From Pseudocercospora fijiensis CIRAD86 (taxonomy: Eukaryota > Ascomycota > Dothideomycetes > Mycosphaerellales > Mycosphaerellaceae), in the NCBI RefSeq assembly GCF_000340215.1, contig NW_006921532.1, forward strand, positions 2,769,337 through 2,833,336: DNA of 64,000 nt, read 5' to 3'. The position numbers and the translations under genes are program-made. Below, in pieces: positions 32,649 through 44,529 of the stretch; within the stretch, counting starts at the first letter, position 1; every line of letters starts with the position of its first letter. The notes beneath the pieces were generated by a model, which worked only from the letters and a program-made list of their open reading frames with translations, made no database searches and was not told the origin of the DNA.

Positions 32649-33399
32649 CTTCGTTCGATTCGGGCGTTTGCGACTATGTGTTGTGTGGGAATGTGTTGCC
32701 AGAAAAGGTTACATTATTGTCCGAAGCAACGGCATGGCAGTCGTTGTTGTTGCGATACATGCGCGCAGGCAAGAGCTGAGGGGCAACCAGCCATCTGCAT
32801 TTAGCTGTGAGCTTACCAATGCTCGTCGTCAAGGAGCGGCTTGTAGTTTGCACACTATGAGACGACACCGGCCAGTCCAGTATCGCATACATATTTCACC
32901 GCTATAAGCTCTTTCTTTCCACGAGGCAATAGACGTTCCGTGTTGGCCGATGGTATCCCTTCACGTTATATATAGCTTTGTCTGCGATACTTAGAGGCAA
33001 GCCAGAGCAAACAGCACGACATCGCCCACGCTCCCCCGCTATCTCCGGATTACTGCATGAAGAAGCAATCGGCTGTACACTCCCCTTCGGCGACAGCAGG
33101 ACCTCGAGGCATTGGACTAAGCTGCTCGAAGAGTACTTATCTCTCATCTTTGCTTTCTCATCCCCATCCTTATCAGCGAGCTAGATCTCGTTCCTGCAGG
33201 GCACATGCGGACTATCCTCATAGAACCGGCGCCATTGATCCCAGACACGCGGCACAGCCGGTCGAACTCGTGGCTCATATGCCATTGACGACGACGAACC
33301 TGGTCTGCGGGCCCGTCGTGCATGAGAGAAATTGCCCTGTTAAGAAGAGGGCACTCTCTGCCGGCATGAACCTCAGCTCTGAGCTTCACAGCAGTCATC
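32649..33399. other. divergent intergenic region
   Basis: Separates the start of the membrane protein gene (minus) from that of the nucleoside permease gene (plus), so both promoters lie here. No other gene is seen. Confidence 0.45.
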
Positions 33400-34799
33400 A
33401 TGAAGTGCTCACTGTACACTGCAGCATTGCTAACCACAGGTGTCGCCGCCGCATTGCTCCCTGCTAAGGCGGCCGTGGAGAGAAGCCTCGAATGTGTCGT
33501 GAAGCCCAAATTCTTCATTGTTTCCATGTTGTGAGTCCATCAACATCTCTGATTCGGCCGAAACATACGCTGATGTCGAATAGTGGTCCTGAGGCCGAAG
33601 TATGGTATGGAATTCCTGAATTCAACCTCCTGGCCCTGAACATTACTGTTCCTGGAGCATCGCCGTTGTATCCAGATGTTCACTGCACAGCGAACGGCGA
33701 TGTATGCCAATACACGATCGGAGAGAGCGAGATTAATGCTGCAACATCAATGGCCTCTTTGGTGCGCTTTCCCCGATTCGACTTTACGAGCACATACTTC
33801 ATGATCGCTGGAATCGCTGGCGTGAATCCCGAAGTCGCAACAATCTCCTCCGTCACGTATGCCAGATATGCTATCCAAGTTGCGCTGCAGTACGAGTTCG
33901 ATCCTAGAGAGATTCCAGCCAACTTCTCCACTGGATACATACCACTTGGCTCGACGCAGCCTGACCAGTACCCTACGTTGATCTACGGTACGGAGGTATT
34001 CGAGGTCAACCAGAACTTGCAGAAAATTGCTGCTGCATTCTCAAGAAAGGCAACTCTGAACGACAGCGATGCCGCAATTGCATACAGAGCCAACTATGCT
34101 GCTTCCCCTGCGTATGCTGCGGGAGCTGCTCCGCCATGTGTCGTTGAATGCGATGTATGTGGGAAGAGCTAGAATACACCTGCGGACAAGAAAGCTAATG
34201 GATTGATCGACAGGTCGCCACATCTGATGTCTACTACTCAGGAAGCCTTCTATCCACCGCATTGGGCAACTTCACCACACTTCTGACCAACGGCTCCGGG
34301 ATCTACTGTACCACAGCCCAAGAAGATAATGCCACGCTCGAAGTGCTGCTCCGCGCAGCTGTCGACAAGCTGGTCGACTACTCTCGAATCATTGTCATGC
34401 GAACCGCCTCCGATTTCGATCGTCCATACCCTGGCGAGGCAGCCACGACGAATTTATTCTGGGCCGATCAGGGTGCTTTCAAGCCTGCAGTCCAAAACAT
34501 ATATCTTGCGGGAATAAAAGTTGCCGAAGGAATTTTGGATGGATGGGACACGACGTTTTCGGAGGGCGTGAAGGCCTCCAACTACCTTGGTGACATTTTC
34601 GGCACTCTTGGTGGCACACCGGACTTTGGACCTGGTAGCATTTTCAACGACAAGTGAGTTATCACTGTCAGCGTTCAGAAGTATCACAAGGATTTTACTA
34701 ATTGTCGTCTTTTGTAGCCCAGTCACGAAGCGTAGTACTGTCAGGAGAAGCGCGAAAGGAAAGAGAAATATTCCTGCCAGGTCGAGGCGAGTGCATTAG
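33400..34799 (+). CDS. secreted purine nucleoside permease (NUP) family protein
   Basis: Four exons, 33400-33530, 33584-34154, 34214-34653 and 34718-34799, with introns of 53, 59 and 64 bp, give 407 residues. All junctions keep frame: FIVSM/FGPEAEVW, VECD/VATSDVYY and IFND/NPVTKR. The N-terminus MKCSLYTAALLTTGVAAALL is a signal peptide. The family pattern includes EVWYGIPEFN, the GIAGVNPEVATISSVTYARYAIQ block and VMRTASDFDRP, which resembles the nucleoside phosphorylase fold. Candida NUP was described as a nucleoside permease, although the fold and signal peptide suggest a secreted or periplasm-like binding enzyme. The C-terminus is very basic (KRSTVRRSAKGKRN). Confidence 0.88.
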
Positions 34800-36246
34800 T
34801 CTCAAAAGGGAAATGGTCTCTTAGAGAAAGCAAAACAAATCAACTTCCTCTACCAATGAGCTCGAGGGCTTGTTATCGCTTGCGCTTTTCTCCTGCTCTC
34901 TCGGCTGCATGTACGGTAATCGTTGCTCAGAAGCATGGAACAATCAAAGCATCCAGGCCATTTGGACTTCTCTACTGTTGAAAGGCGCCTCTGCTCTCAG
35001 CGCAAAGCATGCCGCATCATAACCAGGACGTGTAAGGCAGGCTAGGTAATACACATAGACATGCTACATAAAGCTACTAAGGATCCGATTCTACAGGTCT
35101 GTATCTTGCTCGCAAACCAATGACACCTCCCGCGCCAGGCTCAAGTCGAACCTTCAAACTCCTCGCACGAGAATTCATGCCAGTGACATCGTGGCTATGC
35201 CCATCGAGAGACGAGCGACTGCTATGATGTCTCAAATCATGCTCGTGTCGTTGTTGCGCCGAGTCAGGACCAAGGAATAGCAAAGGCAAAGGGGAATGTT
35301 TCCAAGTCCTGACAGTTTTCGGCATTCGACTTGCGCTTGTTACTACGGCTACGAAGAAGACTAGTGTCAAAATCGCAACGGCAGTTGGAAGCGCCAGCCA
35401 TGCCCACTGTACGCGAAGACAGGTCTTCATTTCTGTCGCATCACCGGTCGCAGGAAGACTGGAAGTGTACGCATCATCTCGATAGTAATCTGGGATGGGG
35501 TTGAGGCGCATGTAGTTTGTGATTGAGAGACTGATGTTGTTCATGAGCGACTCTGTGCGCTCGAAGGAGAAGTTGCCGTAGTTGTAGATCAATTGGAGGA
35601 GTTGCGAGCCTTGGAAGGAATTGATGGAATTGCCGTATGAGCTGCTGGTGCCGGTGAGAGTACCGTTCATTTGCGGTCTCAAATAGATGCCTAGACCATT
35701 GCTGAAGAAGAGATCCATGGCGTATACACAGCCTCGGTCCAGGTAGCCTTTTTCGAGGTCAAGCAGGTCACTGTTGTTTGTCGGTCTGGCATAGCTCGCG
35801 TTGAAGTAGGTGTATGGAGTATAGATGGAAGTGTCGTTGAACTTGAGTCCAGCGGCTTTCAAAGATTGGCGTTCATGATCTGTTAGGCAAGACGTGTCCA
35901 AGGTGGAAGTAAAGTATCGTCCTAACGGGCCAGGGCCGACGGTGGTGTTCCATATGTGTTCCGTGGGTGACGTCTGCGCGGTCACGGTCTCTTTAAAAGT
36001 CCCGTTCACCACCTCACCAAAGTATGTTCTGACGCATGGATCTAAGGTACAGTTTGCCGCACCGAATCCCTGACATCGCCACGTCTGATTCGTAGCCAGA
36101 TCGTCACAGCCAGTTGGGAGACCTCGAGTTGCAGGATCCATAGGAGCGCCAGGCAATCCAAACAAGATCTGGAGATTTGCGCCATGGTTTGTATACCCGG
36201 ATTGGCCGAAGTCGTACGTTTCGTTTTCGTCGTTATCGGGAGAGTT

Positions 36247-36251
36247 GTACA
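36247..36251. repeat. 5-bp target-site duplication, left copy (GTACA)
   Basis: Identical to 39365-39369 on the other side of Copia-1. Five bp is the normal Copia length. Confidence 0.9.
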
Positions 36252-36378
36252 ACTTGGAGTGTATGCCCAGGTGTCAGGGTCCATCACGTGCCTGATGCCT
36301 GAGGCTGCAACTGCTGCACTCTATCTTCGGACTTCTATATAGATTAGTCCTTCTTCCAATACATTAGTTATATTAAGT
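36252..36378 (+). repeat. Copia-1 5-prime LTR
   Basis: 127 bp, near-identical to 39238-39364. The few differences are C/T or G/A. Confidence 0.93.
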
Positions 36379-36396
36379 GGTTATGAGCCCCCTGCG
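36379..36396 (+). other. Copia-1 primer-binding site for half initiator-Met tRNA
   Basis: GGTTATGAGCCCCCTGCG directly follows the LTR. Its reverse complement matches the anticodon arm and neighbouring D-side sequence of tRNA-iMet (GCGCAGGGCTCATAACC) with one extra base. Confidence 0.8.
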
Positions 36397-37439
36397 TTTC
36401 TAACGCGCATAATACGTTTACTACGTATTCTAATAGTTACTCCGACTGCTACGTAGCTAGCGCTCGTTACTAAAAATTGCGCCGATACTATTATCGTCGC
36501 CGCCACCCTCGAGGGTTCTAGTAGGTACTAGTCCGACTCGAGTTATTAGTATTAGCTGTCCGCTATACCGGTTCCTAATAATAGTATTAGCTATCCGCTA
36601 TACTAGAATATAGGCGCGCCTATCGGCTGCCCCTTAAGTCGCCGTCGCTGTCCGTAATAGCTCCCCCTACAACGTCTAGCGCTTATATAAGCAACATTCC
36701 TAAGCTAAAGAATAAGGAGAATTACCTATTATAGTCGTACGCTGCTAAAGGCGCCCTTAAAGGTATGTCGGTCTAGCGCTATATATAAGGTACCTACTAG
36801 CGACCCCTTTCTAAGGCCTCTAGTAAGTCTTCTAAAGAGTTTAAAGACCGCTAAGATGAATAGGACTCTAAAGATCAAATAGCGCGTACCTAGATCTTTG
36901 CTAATTGTGTTAGTAATATTTAACAATTACTACTTAGTCTGTCTATATCCTAGGAAGTGTAGGACTTCCTTAAGAAGAAATACACTAGTAAAGGTAGGTC
37001 TACTGAATTCATACTCTACTAGGAATATATCACCCTTCGGTATAATAGCAAGGACATTAAGAAGTTCTATAATAAGTACAAGAAGAAGCTTAGTGCCTTA
37101 AAGGATACTAAATTAGCTATTAGCTAATACTAGGCTGTCTATATGTTTATTATACAGATCTCTCTATTCTACGAGGCTTTCGTATAGATACGCTATAAGC
37201 AAATGCGCGCCTCGGAATATACTATTAATAACAGTACCCTTAACAACATTATTAGCGCGTTGCTTAATAAGAATATAGCTTAATTAAACTAGGCCTAGTA
37301 TAACGGCTTCTTTAGTCTTTAGCGCTAACTATAATAATAAGGTAGTAATAGCAATAACAACGGTCGAGGTGACTCGAACCGTAGCGGTCGTAGTAGCCGC
37401 GGAAACAGCAATAGTCGTAGTCGTAGTAGAAACAACTAG

Positions 37440-39085
37440 AATAGTTAAAATCGCGAGAAGTGCTTATACTATTAAGGTACTTACCCTTCTGACCGCTACT
37501 ATACTAAGTACCCTTACCTAAAGGAGGAAGACCGACTACGCCGTAAATAGCAGAAGGCTAAGAAGAAGGGGGTATAGCAACAGTAGCAGCGTAGACTAAC
37601 TGCTTAGTAATAGCAGCAACCGCTATCTAGTTAGAATAGTGCTTAGGGCCTATATACGGCTAATGCTACCCCGGGGGTGTTATTAGACCTAAACTACAAT
37701 TACGCCTTTACTGTAAGCGCTACTATAGTTACTGTTAGCGACCAGGTTTCTACGGCTCTTACTGCTAGCACTCGTACTACTAATTAGGTTGTCGACTTAG
37801 GTACTAGCATGCACATAGTTAACGACCCTTTATTGCTTATTAAATATAAAGGCTGTTACATTCCTATCCGGTTTAGTAGCAACACGAAGCACGCTACGAT
37901 AGTTAGTATAGCTTAGACTAAGGTTGTTAATAAGCGTAGTGTAAGCAGCATAAAGCTGTCTAATACACTGTATGTTCTAAGTCTAGCAGCTAACCTTCTG
38001 TCTACTAAGAAGCTTGCCGATAAGGGCTGTTTCTATCGGAATAACAAGCGAGTACTGTTTACTGTTGTTGACGGCTCTAAGGTTACTGTTGCTTAGATAT
38101 ACCGCAAGAATAGTCTCCCCTATCTATATATACTAACCTCTAGTCCGGATAGCTAGGTTATTGCGCTTCTATCGAAGAAAGGGGTGCTAATAGGTACGAT
38201 AGAAGAGTAGCATCTACGATATAGCTATATCTATTACCGTAAGCTATTACGAATGGAAGCTAAGGGTTAAATTGTTATTACTAGAAGCAAGACCGACTTC
38301 CGCAACTGCATTGCCTATCGCATAGCTATATTATACAAGGAATACAATCGGCTGCTACGCGTACGACTATCTACCATTTACTATATTGTCTGTATTGATA
38401 TAGTTACTATTACTAATCCTAGTCCTAATGCTTGCTACACTATAGGCCTATTATTACGATATATTTCTAACCCGACTAAGGAACACTATACCGCACTCCT
38501 CTAGCTTATTAAGTACCTAGTTAGCACTCTGAGCCGTAGTCTGTGTTTCCGAGGCATATAGAGCGATAAGCTTAACTTTGCTAGATATTGTAACGCTTTA
38601 TAGGCTAACGATCTAGTTACCCGCCGCTCTATAGGCAGCTTCTACTTTACTATTGTAGGCGGACCTCTATTGTATAAGTCCGGCCGCTAGACACTCGTTA
38701 CACTGTTATTAACTGAAGCTAAGTATATTTAACTTACTATAGGGGCTAAGGAAGCAGTTGCCTTAGCTCGCTTATTAAAGGAAATTGGTTACAAAGGCTA
38801 TATTCTTCTAGTTACGCTCTACGAGGACAATTAGTCCGCTATCGCTATTACTAAGTCTACTATTAATGGCCGCACGAAGTATATAGATGCTCGTGTCTAC
38901 TACATTCGAGAGAAGATTGCTAATAGTACTATTATCGTCTAATAGGTTAGTATATATAATTAGATAGCCGATAGCTTTACTAAGCCGCTTAATAAGACTA
39001 AGTACGGCCGCTTTGTTAAACAACTGAACCTAGTGGATTGCAAGGCCGCTATTGAGAACGCTGCGAAGCTAGCTACTAAATACTA
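37440..39085 (+). pseudogene. Copia-1 gag-pol remnant
   Basis: Visible pieces in one direction are a zinc-knuckle-like stretch (KCLYY...YPSDRYYTKYP) at about 37455-37515, the protease motif VDLGTSMHIVND at about 37790, the end of reverse transcriptase (ISNPTKEHYTALLQLIKYL) at about 38465, and RNase H with LTEAKYIQLTIGAKEA and YEDNQSAIAI at about 38710-38850. The segment between protease and the reverse-transcriptase end is too short for an integrase, so a large internal deletion has occurred. Confidence 0.8.
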
Positions 39086-39237
39086 AGGAGGGCCTTTGTT
39101 TGCTTTGTCTAACCTAAGAGTAGTCTAGTTTGTTTACCTGTTTCTGCTTACCTAATACCCCTTGTTTGCTTTGCCAACAGAATAGCTATTGTATTGTTTG
39201 TTTCATTCTATAGCGATATGCACGTACTAAGGGGGTA

Positions 39238-39364
39238 ACTTGGAGTATATGCCCAGGTGTCAGGGTCCATCACGTACCTAATGCCTGAGGCTGCAACTGC
39301 TGCACTCTATCTTCGGACTTCTACATAGATTAGTCCTTCTTCCAATACATCAGTTACATCAAGT
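39238..39364 (+). repeat. Copia-1 3-prime LTR
   Basis: 127 bp, preceded by the purine tract at 39229-39235 and followed by target duplication GTACA at 39365-39369. Confidence 0.93.
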
Positions 39365-40315
39365 GTACACGACAGAGAGACCACTGGATAAGGAGGTCGT
39401 GGTGATGACGGAATTGTTGAAAGGAGGCACACTGTTCGTGTTGTTCACGACGACGACTTTGGCGTCGGCAGAAACATCAATGCATGTGCTGCAATATCCG
39501 ACAGACTTATAGATGCTGAAGGTGCAGTTTCCTGAGGGACAGACTGCACTAACTTGTCCAGTGGTATAAAGACCAGCATTGACCGATGCTTGCTCACCAA
39601 GGACCAATGTATTGATTGCGGCACCATCGTGTGTTCCGTTGCCAACGAATATTGAGGCACGCGGGACTTGGGTTCGGTGGATGTCGGAGGGCGGAAGTGG
39701 GACAGCACACTGCGTGTATTGCAAGACTTGTTGTGTGAAGGGACCAATAAGCAGACCAATAATAATTAGGACGCAGGCCAGCCATTGCCAACTCCGTGGG
39801 AGAGGGATTCTGGCCAAGAACTTGATTGCACCTAGCGGTCCTCTTGTGGCTTCATCGTGTAGCACTAGATCGTGTAGAGGCCTTTCTTTTGTGTTAAACC
39901 ACTGCCATTTCAATTGGGCCAGGCCTTCTGCTACCAAGAACGACGCTGTCAACCGAAGGATAACCGAGTAGGTAGACAGCAGTGCTCCGATGGTAATTGA
40001 GTAAGGCCATTCAGGCAGCGGCTTGCCCTGATAAGGATAGAGAGTGGCGAATGAGGCGATTGCAGAAGCGGCCAAACAGAATGCAGCGATACCCTCTTGC
40101 CACCATACAGCCAGGAGTCGAGGTGCGCGGGTGTCAAGTCCATGATGCAATGTCTCAAGATTCTTCTCGGAGCCTTTGGACATTAACGATGTCTGCGCTG
40201 TGATTTCGGAGCTGGAATCGGGTGCGGCTGCTTGACGGAGGGGAGAAAGAGAGATTGTATCATGCTGGCCGGTCCATGGTGTCGTCCTCGGATTGAGTCC
40301 CCAAGCACTGGCCAT

Positions 40316-41068
40316 GACCCTGAATCTGTGATTCCCTCATACGATATAGGAGTACCATGGGAGACCAGGTGTGTTCTGGGAGAAATCAGTGAATACACAT
40401 CATCTACTCTACCTAGGCAGATGCTAATGCACATCGAGACGGGCCGCAGAGGCTTGCAGCTGAGGTCTATTGTTGGCAAGGCTCGAGGCACCGACATGGC
40501 TCCAGCTGTACAGAGGTCCTGTAGCCAGCATGTGCCCGAGCAGGAATCGGATGCACGGGCACTGTCACTGGCACACCGGATGGATACTCTCGTCGATAAA
40601 TACTGGCCTCTTCATGTCCTGCATGTCACATGCTGCTGTTTATGCTGCTGTTCACGCACTGCTTTGCCTAGAGCTTCAACAGCCCAGCTCTGATGCTGAT
40701 TGGCCATGCAAGCGAGTGGCCCCAAAGCTTCTTGTGCACTTCCTTCGCTTGAATCCTTTCGCGCAACCGCAGCTCAGCTACGTACAGTACAACAAGTCGC
40801 GACTGGCGAGGCTTGCTTCCATCATGCATCTTCCTGAAACCGGGATTAGTGCTGCCATGGAAGCACGCGCATTTTTCAGCTGCTCCAATTTAGACCATTC
40901 TAGCTCTGCCCGACTGCCGTCTCCCACTCTGTGCTCGAGAGTACCTCTTGACCCAGGAAACAATATTCGGGGCGTCAACCAAGCATTTCATCCGATGCTT
41001 GCGCTCTTTCTCAACTTGCTCCTCACTGTATAGACCATCTAGACATCCATTCCTTTCACTGGCCCGCA
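40316..41068. other. intergenic between divergent genes
   Basis: Lies between the start of the DUF3176 gene (minus) and the cysteine-rich surface protein (plus). Its frames are shadows without domains. Confidence 0.4.
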
Positions 41069-41880
41069 ATGTCCTTGCAGTGCCGCGTGCGAGTGCCGCT
41101 CGGAGCATGGATACTAGCGAGTGCTGCATATGCTTGTGCCTCTGCTACTTCCACCCAGCCAGGCGCCATTGAAGTTGACCTGGTTCTGCCGCCAGAGCCA
41201 ACACGACCTCCTACTCCACCTGCAAAACAGCATCTGTTCAAGCGTGATGGGATCGTCGATAGCGAACAGTCAACGCTCTGTGGATGGAGGAACTATAATG
41301 CCAGTACGTGATCACTACAAGCGACACTGCACGCACCACTAATCCCGCACCAGGCCAGCCTCTCCAATGTGACGAGTCTTACTTCTGTAATGCTGACCCT
41401 AGTGGTAACTTCGGATGCTGTCCTTCAAACTCCGCGAATTCTAGCATCGTAAATCCTTGCGGATATGCCACTACTTGCTATGAGTCGACTTGTGGCGAGC
41501 AGTGCCAGTCAGATGTCTGGGCATTCGCATGGTAAGAGCCTGTCTCCGCTGCCGTTTTTGGGTGAATATCAAATGTTGACTTTCTTAGCACTTCATCACT
41601 TTATACACACTGTGTGGCACTCAATCTCACCATCTCAGAATCGTACTTCACCAACTATGATTGCGATACCACCAGCGGATACAGCGGCGGCATTCCTATC
41701 GCAGCTCCACAGTCTATAGAGAACACAACGTCTACCCTGGACTTGACCCGCATATCACCCGGAGCAGCTTCGACTACAACAGGCTCTGCACCATCCAGTA
41801 GCACAAGCGCAGCAAATCGAAGCTTGCCTATGACGAGCATGACTATACTCCTGCTTGTACTGTACCTTTTCATTTCTTGA
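41069..41880 (+). CDS. cysteine-rich secreted protein, probably GPI-anchored
   Basis: Three exons, 41069-41303, 41354-41531 and 41589-41880, with introns of 50 and 57 bp, give 234 residues. The N-terminus (VPLGAWILASAAYACASA) is a signal peptide. The mid-part has about a dozen Cys in a pattern common to uncharacterised ascomycete surface proteins: CGWRNYNAS, QCDESYFC, GCCPSNS, CGYATTCYESTCGEQC, then YDCDTTSGY. A Ser/Thr-rich stretch follows, and the C-terminus is a hydrophobic tail (MTILLLVLYLFIS) after small residues, as expected for GPI attachment. It likely sits at the cell surface; the role is unknown. Confidence 0.78.
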
Positions 41881-43030
41881 GAAGGATGCCGCAATAGCTG
41901 CCGCACAAGTGATCGCAAAAGAAGCGAGTGGAGTGTGTCAGGCTTGTATACCATGGTATCTGGGCTTAGGTATTGGAATTGGACCGATCGGCATGGAAAG
42001 GTTCCAGAGTAGTAGTGACGCTTTCGCAGGCGTGAGTGAGGTGGATGACCCTTGACGAATGAAACACCTGAACATCAGCCTCCCGTATGTCGGAGACTCT
42101 GGTCTCTCAGAAGTTGGCTAGATTTTCGCGCGTAGATCGAAGAGCCTCCAAGGATAAAGTGCTTCTGTCAAGTCGTCGTAGCATGTGTCTCAACTAGGAA
42201 GTGTTGTAGACCACTATCGCGTTCTAAGACTAGCAGCTTGCAATGTATTTGTTTTGATTACTAATCGTATATATATCTCGATTACCGAGGCTAGTAAACT
42301 TCGATAGCTAAAGGCTCTTAGACTCTACAGCTATAGGCCTAGGTATCTTTATAAAATATATAATATAGCTATTTATAAGGTTCTAGGAATACGATACTAG
42401 TTTTAGAGAATATTATAATTTTAGTTTCTATATATATCTATGCTCTAGTTTATAAAGAAAAATTTACTAATCTTACATTTCTTAATTATAGTTATGCTTT
42501 TTTAAGTTATATAGTAGTTTGTTCTAGCTATAGTATATAGTTTAGTAGGGCTTAGTATAAGTACTAGTATCTAAGTAGTAGTTTGCTACCGTAACTAGTC
42601 TAGACGCGCGCTATTAATTCCCTTAGACTCTTAGTTAGTAGGCTTTAAGTATTTAGTTAAAAATTAAATATATCTATAGCAAATACTAAGTACTACTTAG
42701 CTAATTGCTATAGTAAGAAAGAATAGGACTTTAGCTATATACTAAAATAGCGATTTAGACTTTAGTAGTAAATTTACTAGTAGTAAAAGTTATTAACCTT
42801 AGCTTAAAATATATAAATAAAACTTAATTATTTAGGCTATATATAGAATATATACTAAAAGAATAGATATACTACCTTAGTAGAGGCTAAGATATATTAT
42901 ATATAACCCCCTAATTACTAGTAGTTATCCTCTAGCTAGTAAGTCTAGTAGTATAATTCTTAGAGATTAATAGCTTTAAGCTATACTATCTAGGTATTAT
43001 AGATTTAGCTATTATACTAGTTATTTCTAC
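41881..43030. other. transition into RIP-degraded AT-rich DNA
   Basis: The first 350 bp are ordinary. From about 42230 the sequence is dense in TA dinucleotides with no frames, the start of the transposon block. No termini are recognised before 43031. Confidence 0.6.
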
Positions 43031-43648
43031 TACTAGTCCTCCGATAAATTATATACTTTAAAGTATAGAATACTAAATTACTAACTTCTAAATAGAGATA
43101 GGTCGATTAGTAGAGGTCGATTAACGGTTCGACTAATAGTTTAATTAATAGTTTAATTAATAGTTCAATTAATAGTTTGATTGATAGTTTGATTAATAGT
43201 TTAGTTAATAGTTTGATTAATAGTTTGATTAATAGTTTGATTAATAGTTTGATTAATAGTTTGATTAATAGTTTGATTAATAGTTTGATTAATAGTTTGA
43301 TTAATAGTTTGATTAATAGTTTGATTAATAGTTTGATTAATAGTTTGATTAATAGTTTAATCAATAGTTTGATTAATAGTTTGATTAATAGTTTGATTAA
43401 TAGTTTGATTAATAGTTTGATAAATAGTTCGATTAATAGTTTAATTAGTAGTTTAAGAAGAAGTTCGATTACTAGTAATAGTTTAATTTAAAACGTAATT
43501 AGTAGTTTAATTAATAGTCTAATTAATAGTTTAAGTAATTAAACCGTTTAATTAGTAGTTTAATTAGTAGTTTGATTAATAGTTTACTTAGTAGTTCGAT
43601 TACTAGTTTTAGTCTAACGGAAGTTCTAACTAGTATTTTATTAGTAGC
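43031..43648. repeat. partial LTR of the Gypsy-C family, interrupted
   Basis: Starts ACTAGTCCTCCGATAAATT and matches 56335-56416 and, further in, 56470-56700. The homology stops at TTTTATTAGTAG, where the 413-bp repeat begins. It contains the 12-bp satellite. Confidence 0.6.
43129..43440. repeat. 12-bp minisatellite, about 26 units
   Basis: Unit AGTTTGATTAAT. Edge units vary (TTAATTAAT, TCAATTAAT), while about a dozen central units between 43209 and 43355 are identical. It reads as Leu-Ile-Asn-Ser repeats but is not a gene. Confidence 0.95.
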
Positions 43649-44061
43649 TAGTAAAGGACGGAAACTAATACTACTACTACTACTAGTAGTAATAGTATAG
43701 GCAACCGAGGGTAATATAACCTATAGCAATATAGGCAGCTATATTTAGCAAGATAGGATAACGAGACTGCCGCTTAGGCTAGTAACTAGAGCCCTATAAT
43801 ATAGGCATTATAGAAGTATAATATAAACAATATGCTATACGAGGTTAATAATCTATCTACTCTATAGAAGGAGGCCTCTTATATAGGCTTAAAACTAGCC
43901 TATAGGTATAGGGCCGGTTACTAGCTAATATCCCTCCTTTTCTTCGTATCTAACTAGACACGTTTTATAAGGCACGCTTAAAACAAACATATACGCATCC
44001 TTAGCGCTCTTAGCTAAGGCCGTTTTTAGAACTCCGTAATAATACCCCCGGGGTAGCATTA
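43649..44061 (-). repeat. 413-bp LTR-like repeat, copy 1
   Basis: Tandem with copy 2, from TAGTAAAGGACGG to the 25-bp palindrome. On the minus strand it has a TATA-like CTATATAAGAGG, as expected of an LTR promoter. Confidence 0.75.
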
Positions 44062-44063
44062 AT

Positions 44064-44476
44064 TAATAAAGGACGGAAACTAATACTACTACTACTACTA
44101 GTAGCAATAGTATAGGCAACCGAGGGTAATATAACCTGTAGCAGTATAGGCAGCTATGTTTAGCAAGATAGGATAACGAGACTGCCGCTTAGGCTAGTAA
44201 CTAGAGCCCTACAATATAGGCATTATAGAAGTATAACATAAACAATATACTATACGAGGTTAATAATCTGTCTACTCTATAGAAGGAGGCCTCTTATATA
44301 GGCTTAAAACTAGCCTATAGGCATAAGGCCGGTTACTAGCTAATATCCCTCCCTTTCTTCGTATCTAACTAGACACGTTTTACAAGGCACGCTTAAAACA
44401 AACATATACGTATCCTTAGCGCTCTTAGCTAAGGCCGTTTTTAGAACTCCGTAATAATACCCCCGGGGTAGTATTA
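44064..44476 (-). repeat. 413-bp LTR-like repeat, copy 2
   Basis: Same length and over 95% similar by eye to copy 1, with only transition differences. It begins TAATAAAGGACGG and ends GTAGTATTA, giving short TAATA/TATTA inverted ends. A truncated third copy is at 56056-56337. Confidence 0.8.
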
Positions 44477-44529
44477 ATCCTAGACACTATAATTATGCAA
44501 AAACAATTTCCTAAATAACTAATTACTAT

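Larger units (their letters stand above)
36252..39364 (+). mobile_element. internally deleted Ty1/Copia element (Copia-1)
   Basis: A 3113-bp element with two 127-bp LTRs that start ACTTG and end CAAGT, a primer site immediately inside the left LTR and a purine tract (AAGGGGG) just before the right LTR. A complete Copia element should be about 5 kb. Here the gag knuckle and protease are present, but integrase and most of the reverse transcriptase are missing before RNase H. Stops at Gln positions show RIP. It is inserted in the DUF3176 gene on the opposite strand. Confidence 0.93.
35077..40315 (-). pseudogene. DUF3176 membrane protein gene split by Copia-1
   Basis: The 5-prime part (40315-39365) begins MASAWGLNPRTTP and has a DUF3176-type membrane region (WWQEGIAAFCLAASAIASF, YSITIGALLSTYSVILRLT) and an extracellular Cys/Asn-rich start (CPSGNCTF, CSTCIDV). 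The 3-prime part (36251-35077) continues the extracellular domain and ends with a membrane helix (LPTAVAILTLVFFVAVV) and a cytosolic tail. Across the insertion the frame is preserved: ...LSVVY on one side and YNSPDNDENET on the other, both reading the same TAC in the duplicated GTACA. Removing the element and one duplication would give a 706-residue protein. As it stands the product stops two codons into the LTR and lacks the C-terminal membrane anchor. The function of DUF3176 is unknown. Confidence 0.85.

Noticed and set aside
36249..36252. Independent start of the DUF3176 3-prime half at the LTR edge
   Set aside because: The apparent start is TTG, half of it LTR sequence; the half begins mid-domain and continues the upstream exon.
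1..42000. Secondary-metabolite or other functional gene cluster
   Set aside because: The methyltransferase, dehydrogenase and esterase are dispersed among housekeeping genes, and no core synthase is present.
43129..43440. CRISPR-like regular repeats
   Set aside because: The units are contiguous with no spacers, and the genome is clearly eukaryotic.
43107..43491. Long frames of Leu-Ile-Asn-Ser repeats on both strands
   Set aside because: They are a direct translation of a 12-bp satellite, open on both strands by composition; not a gene.
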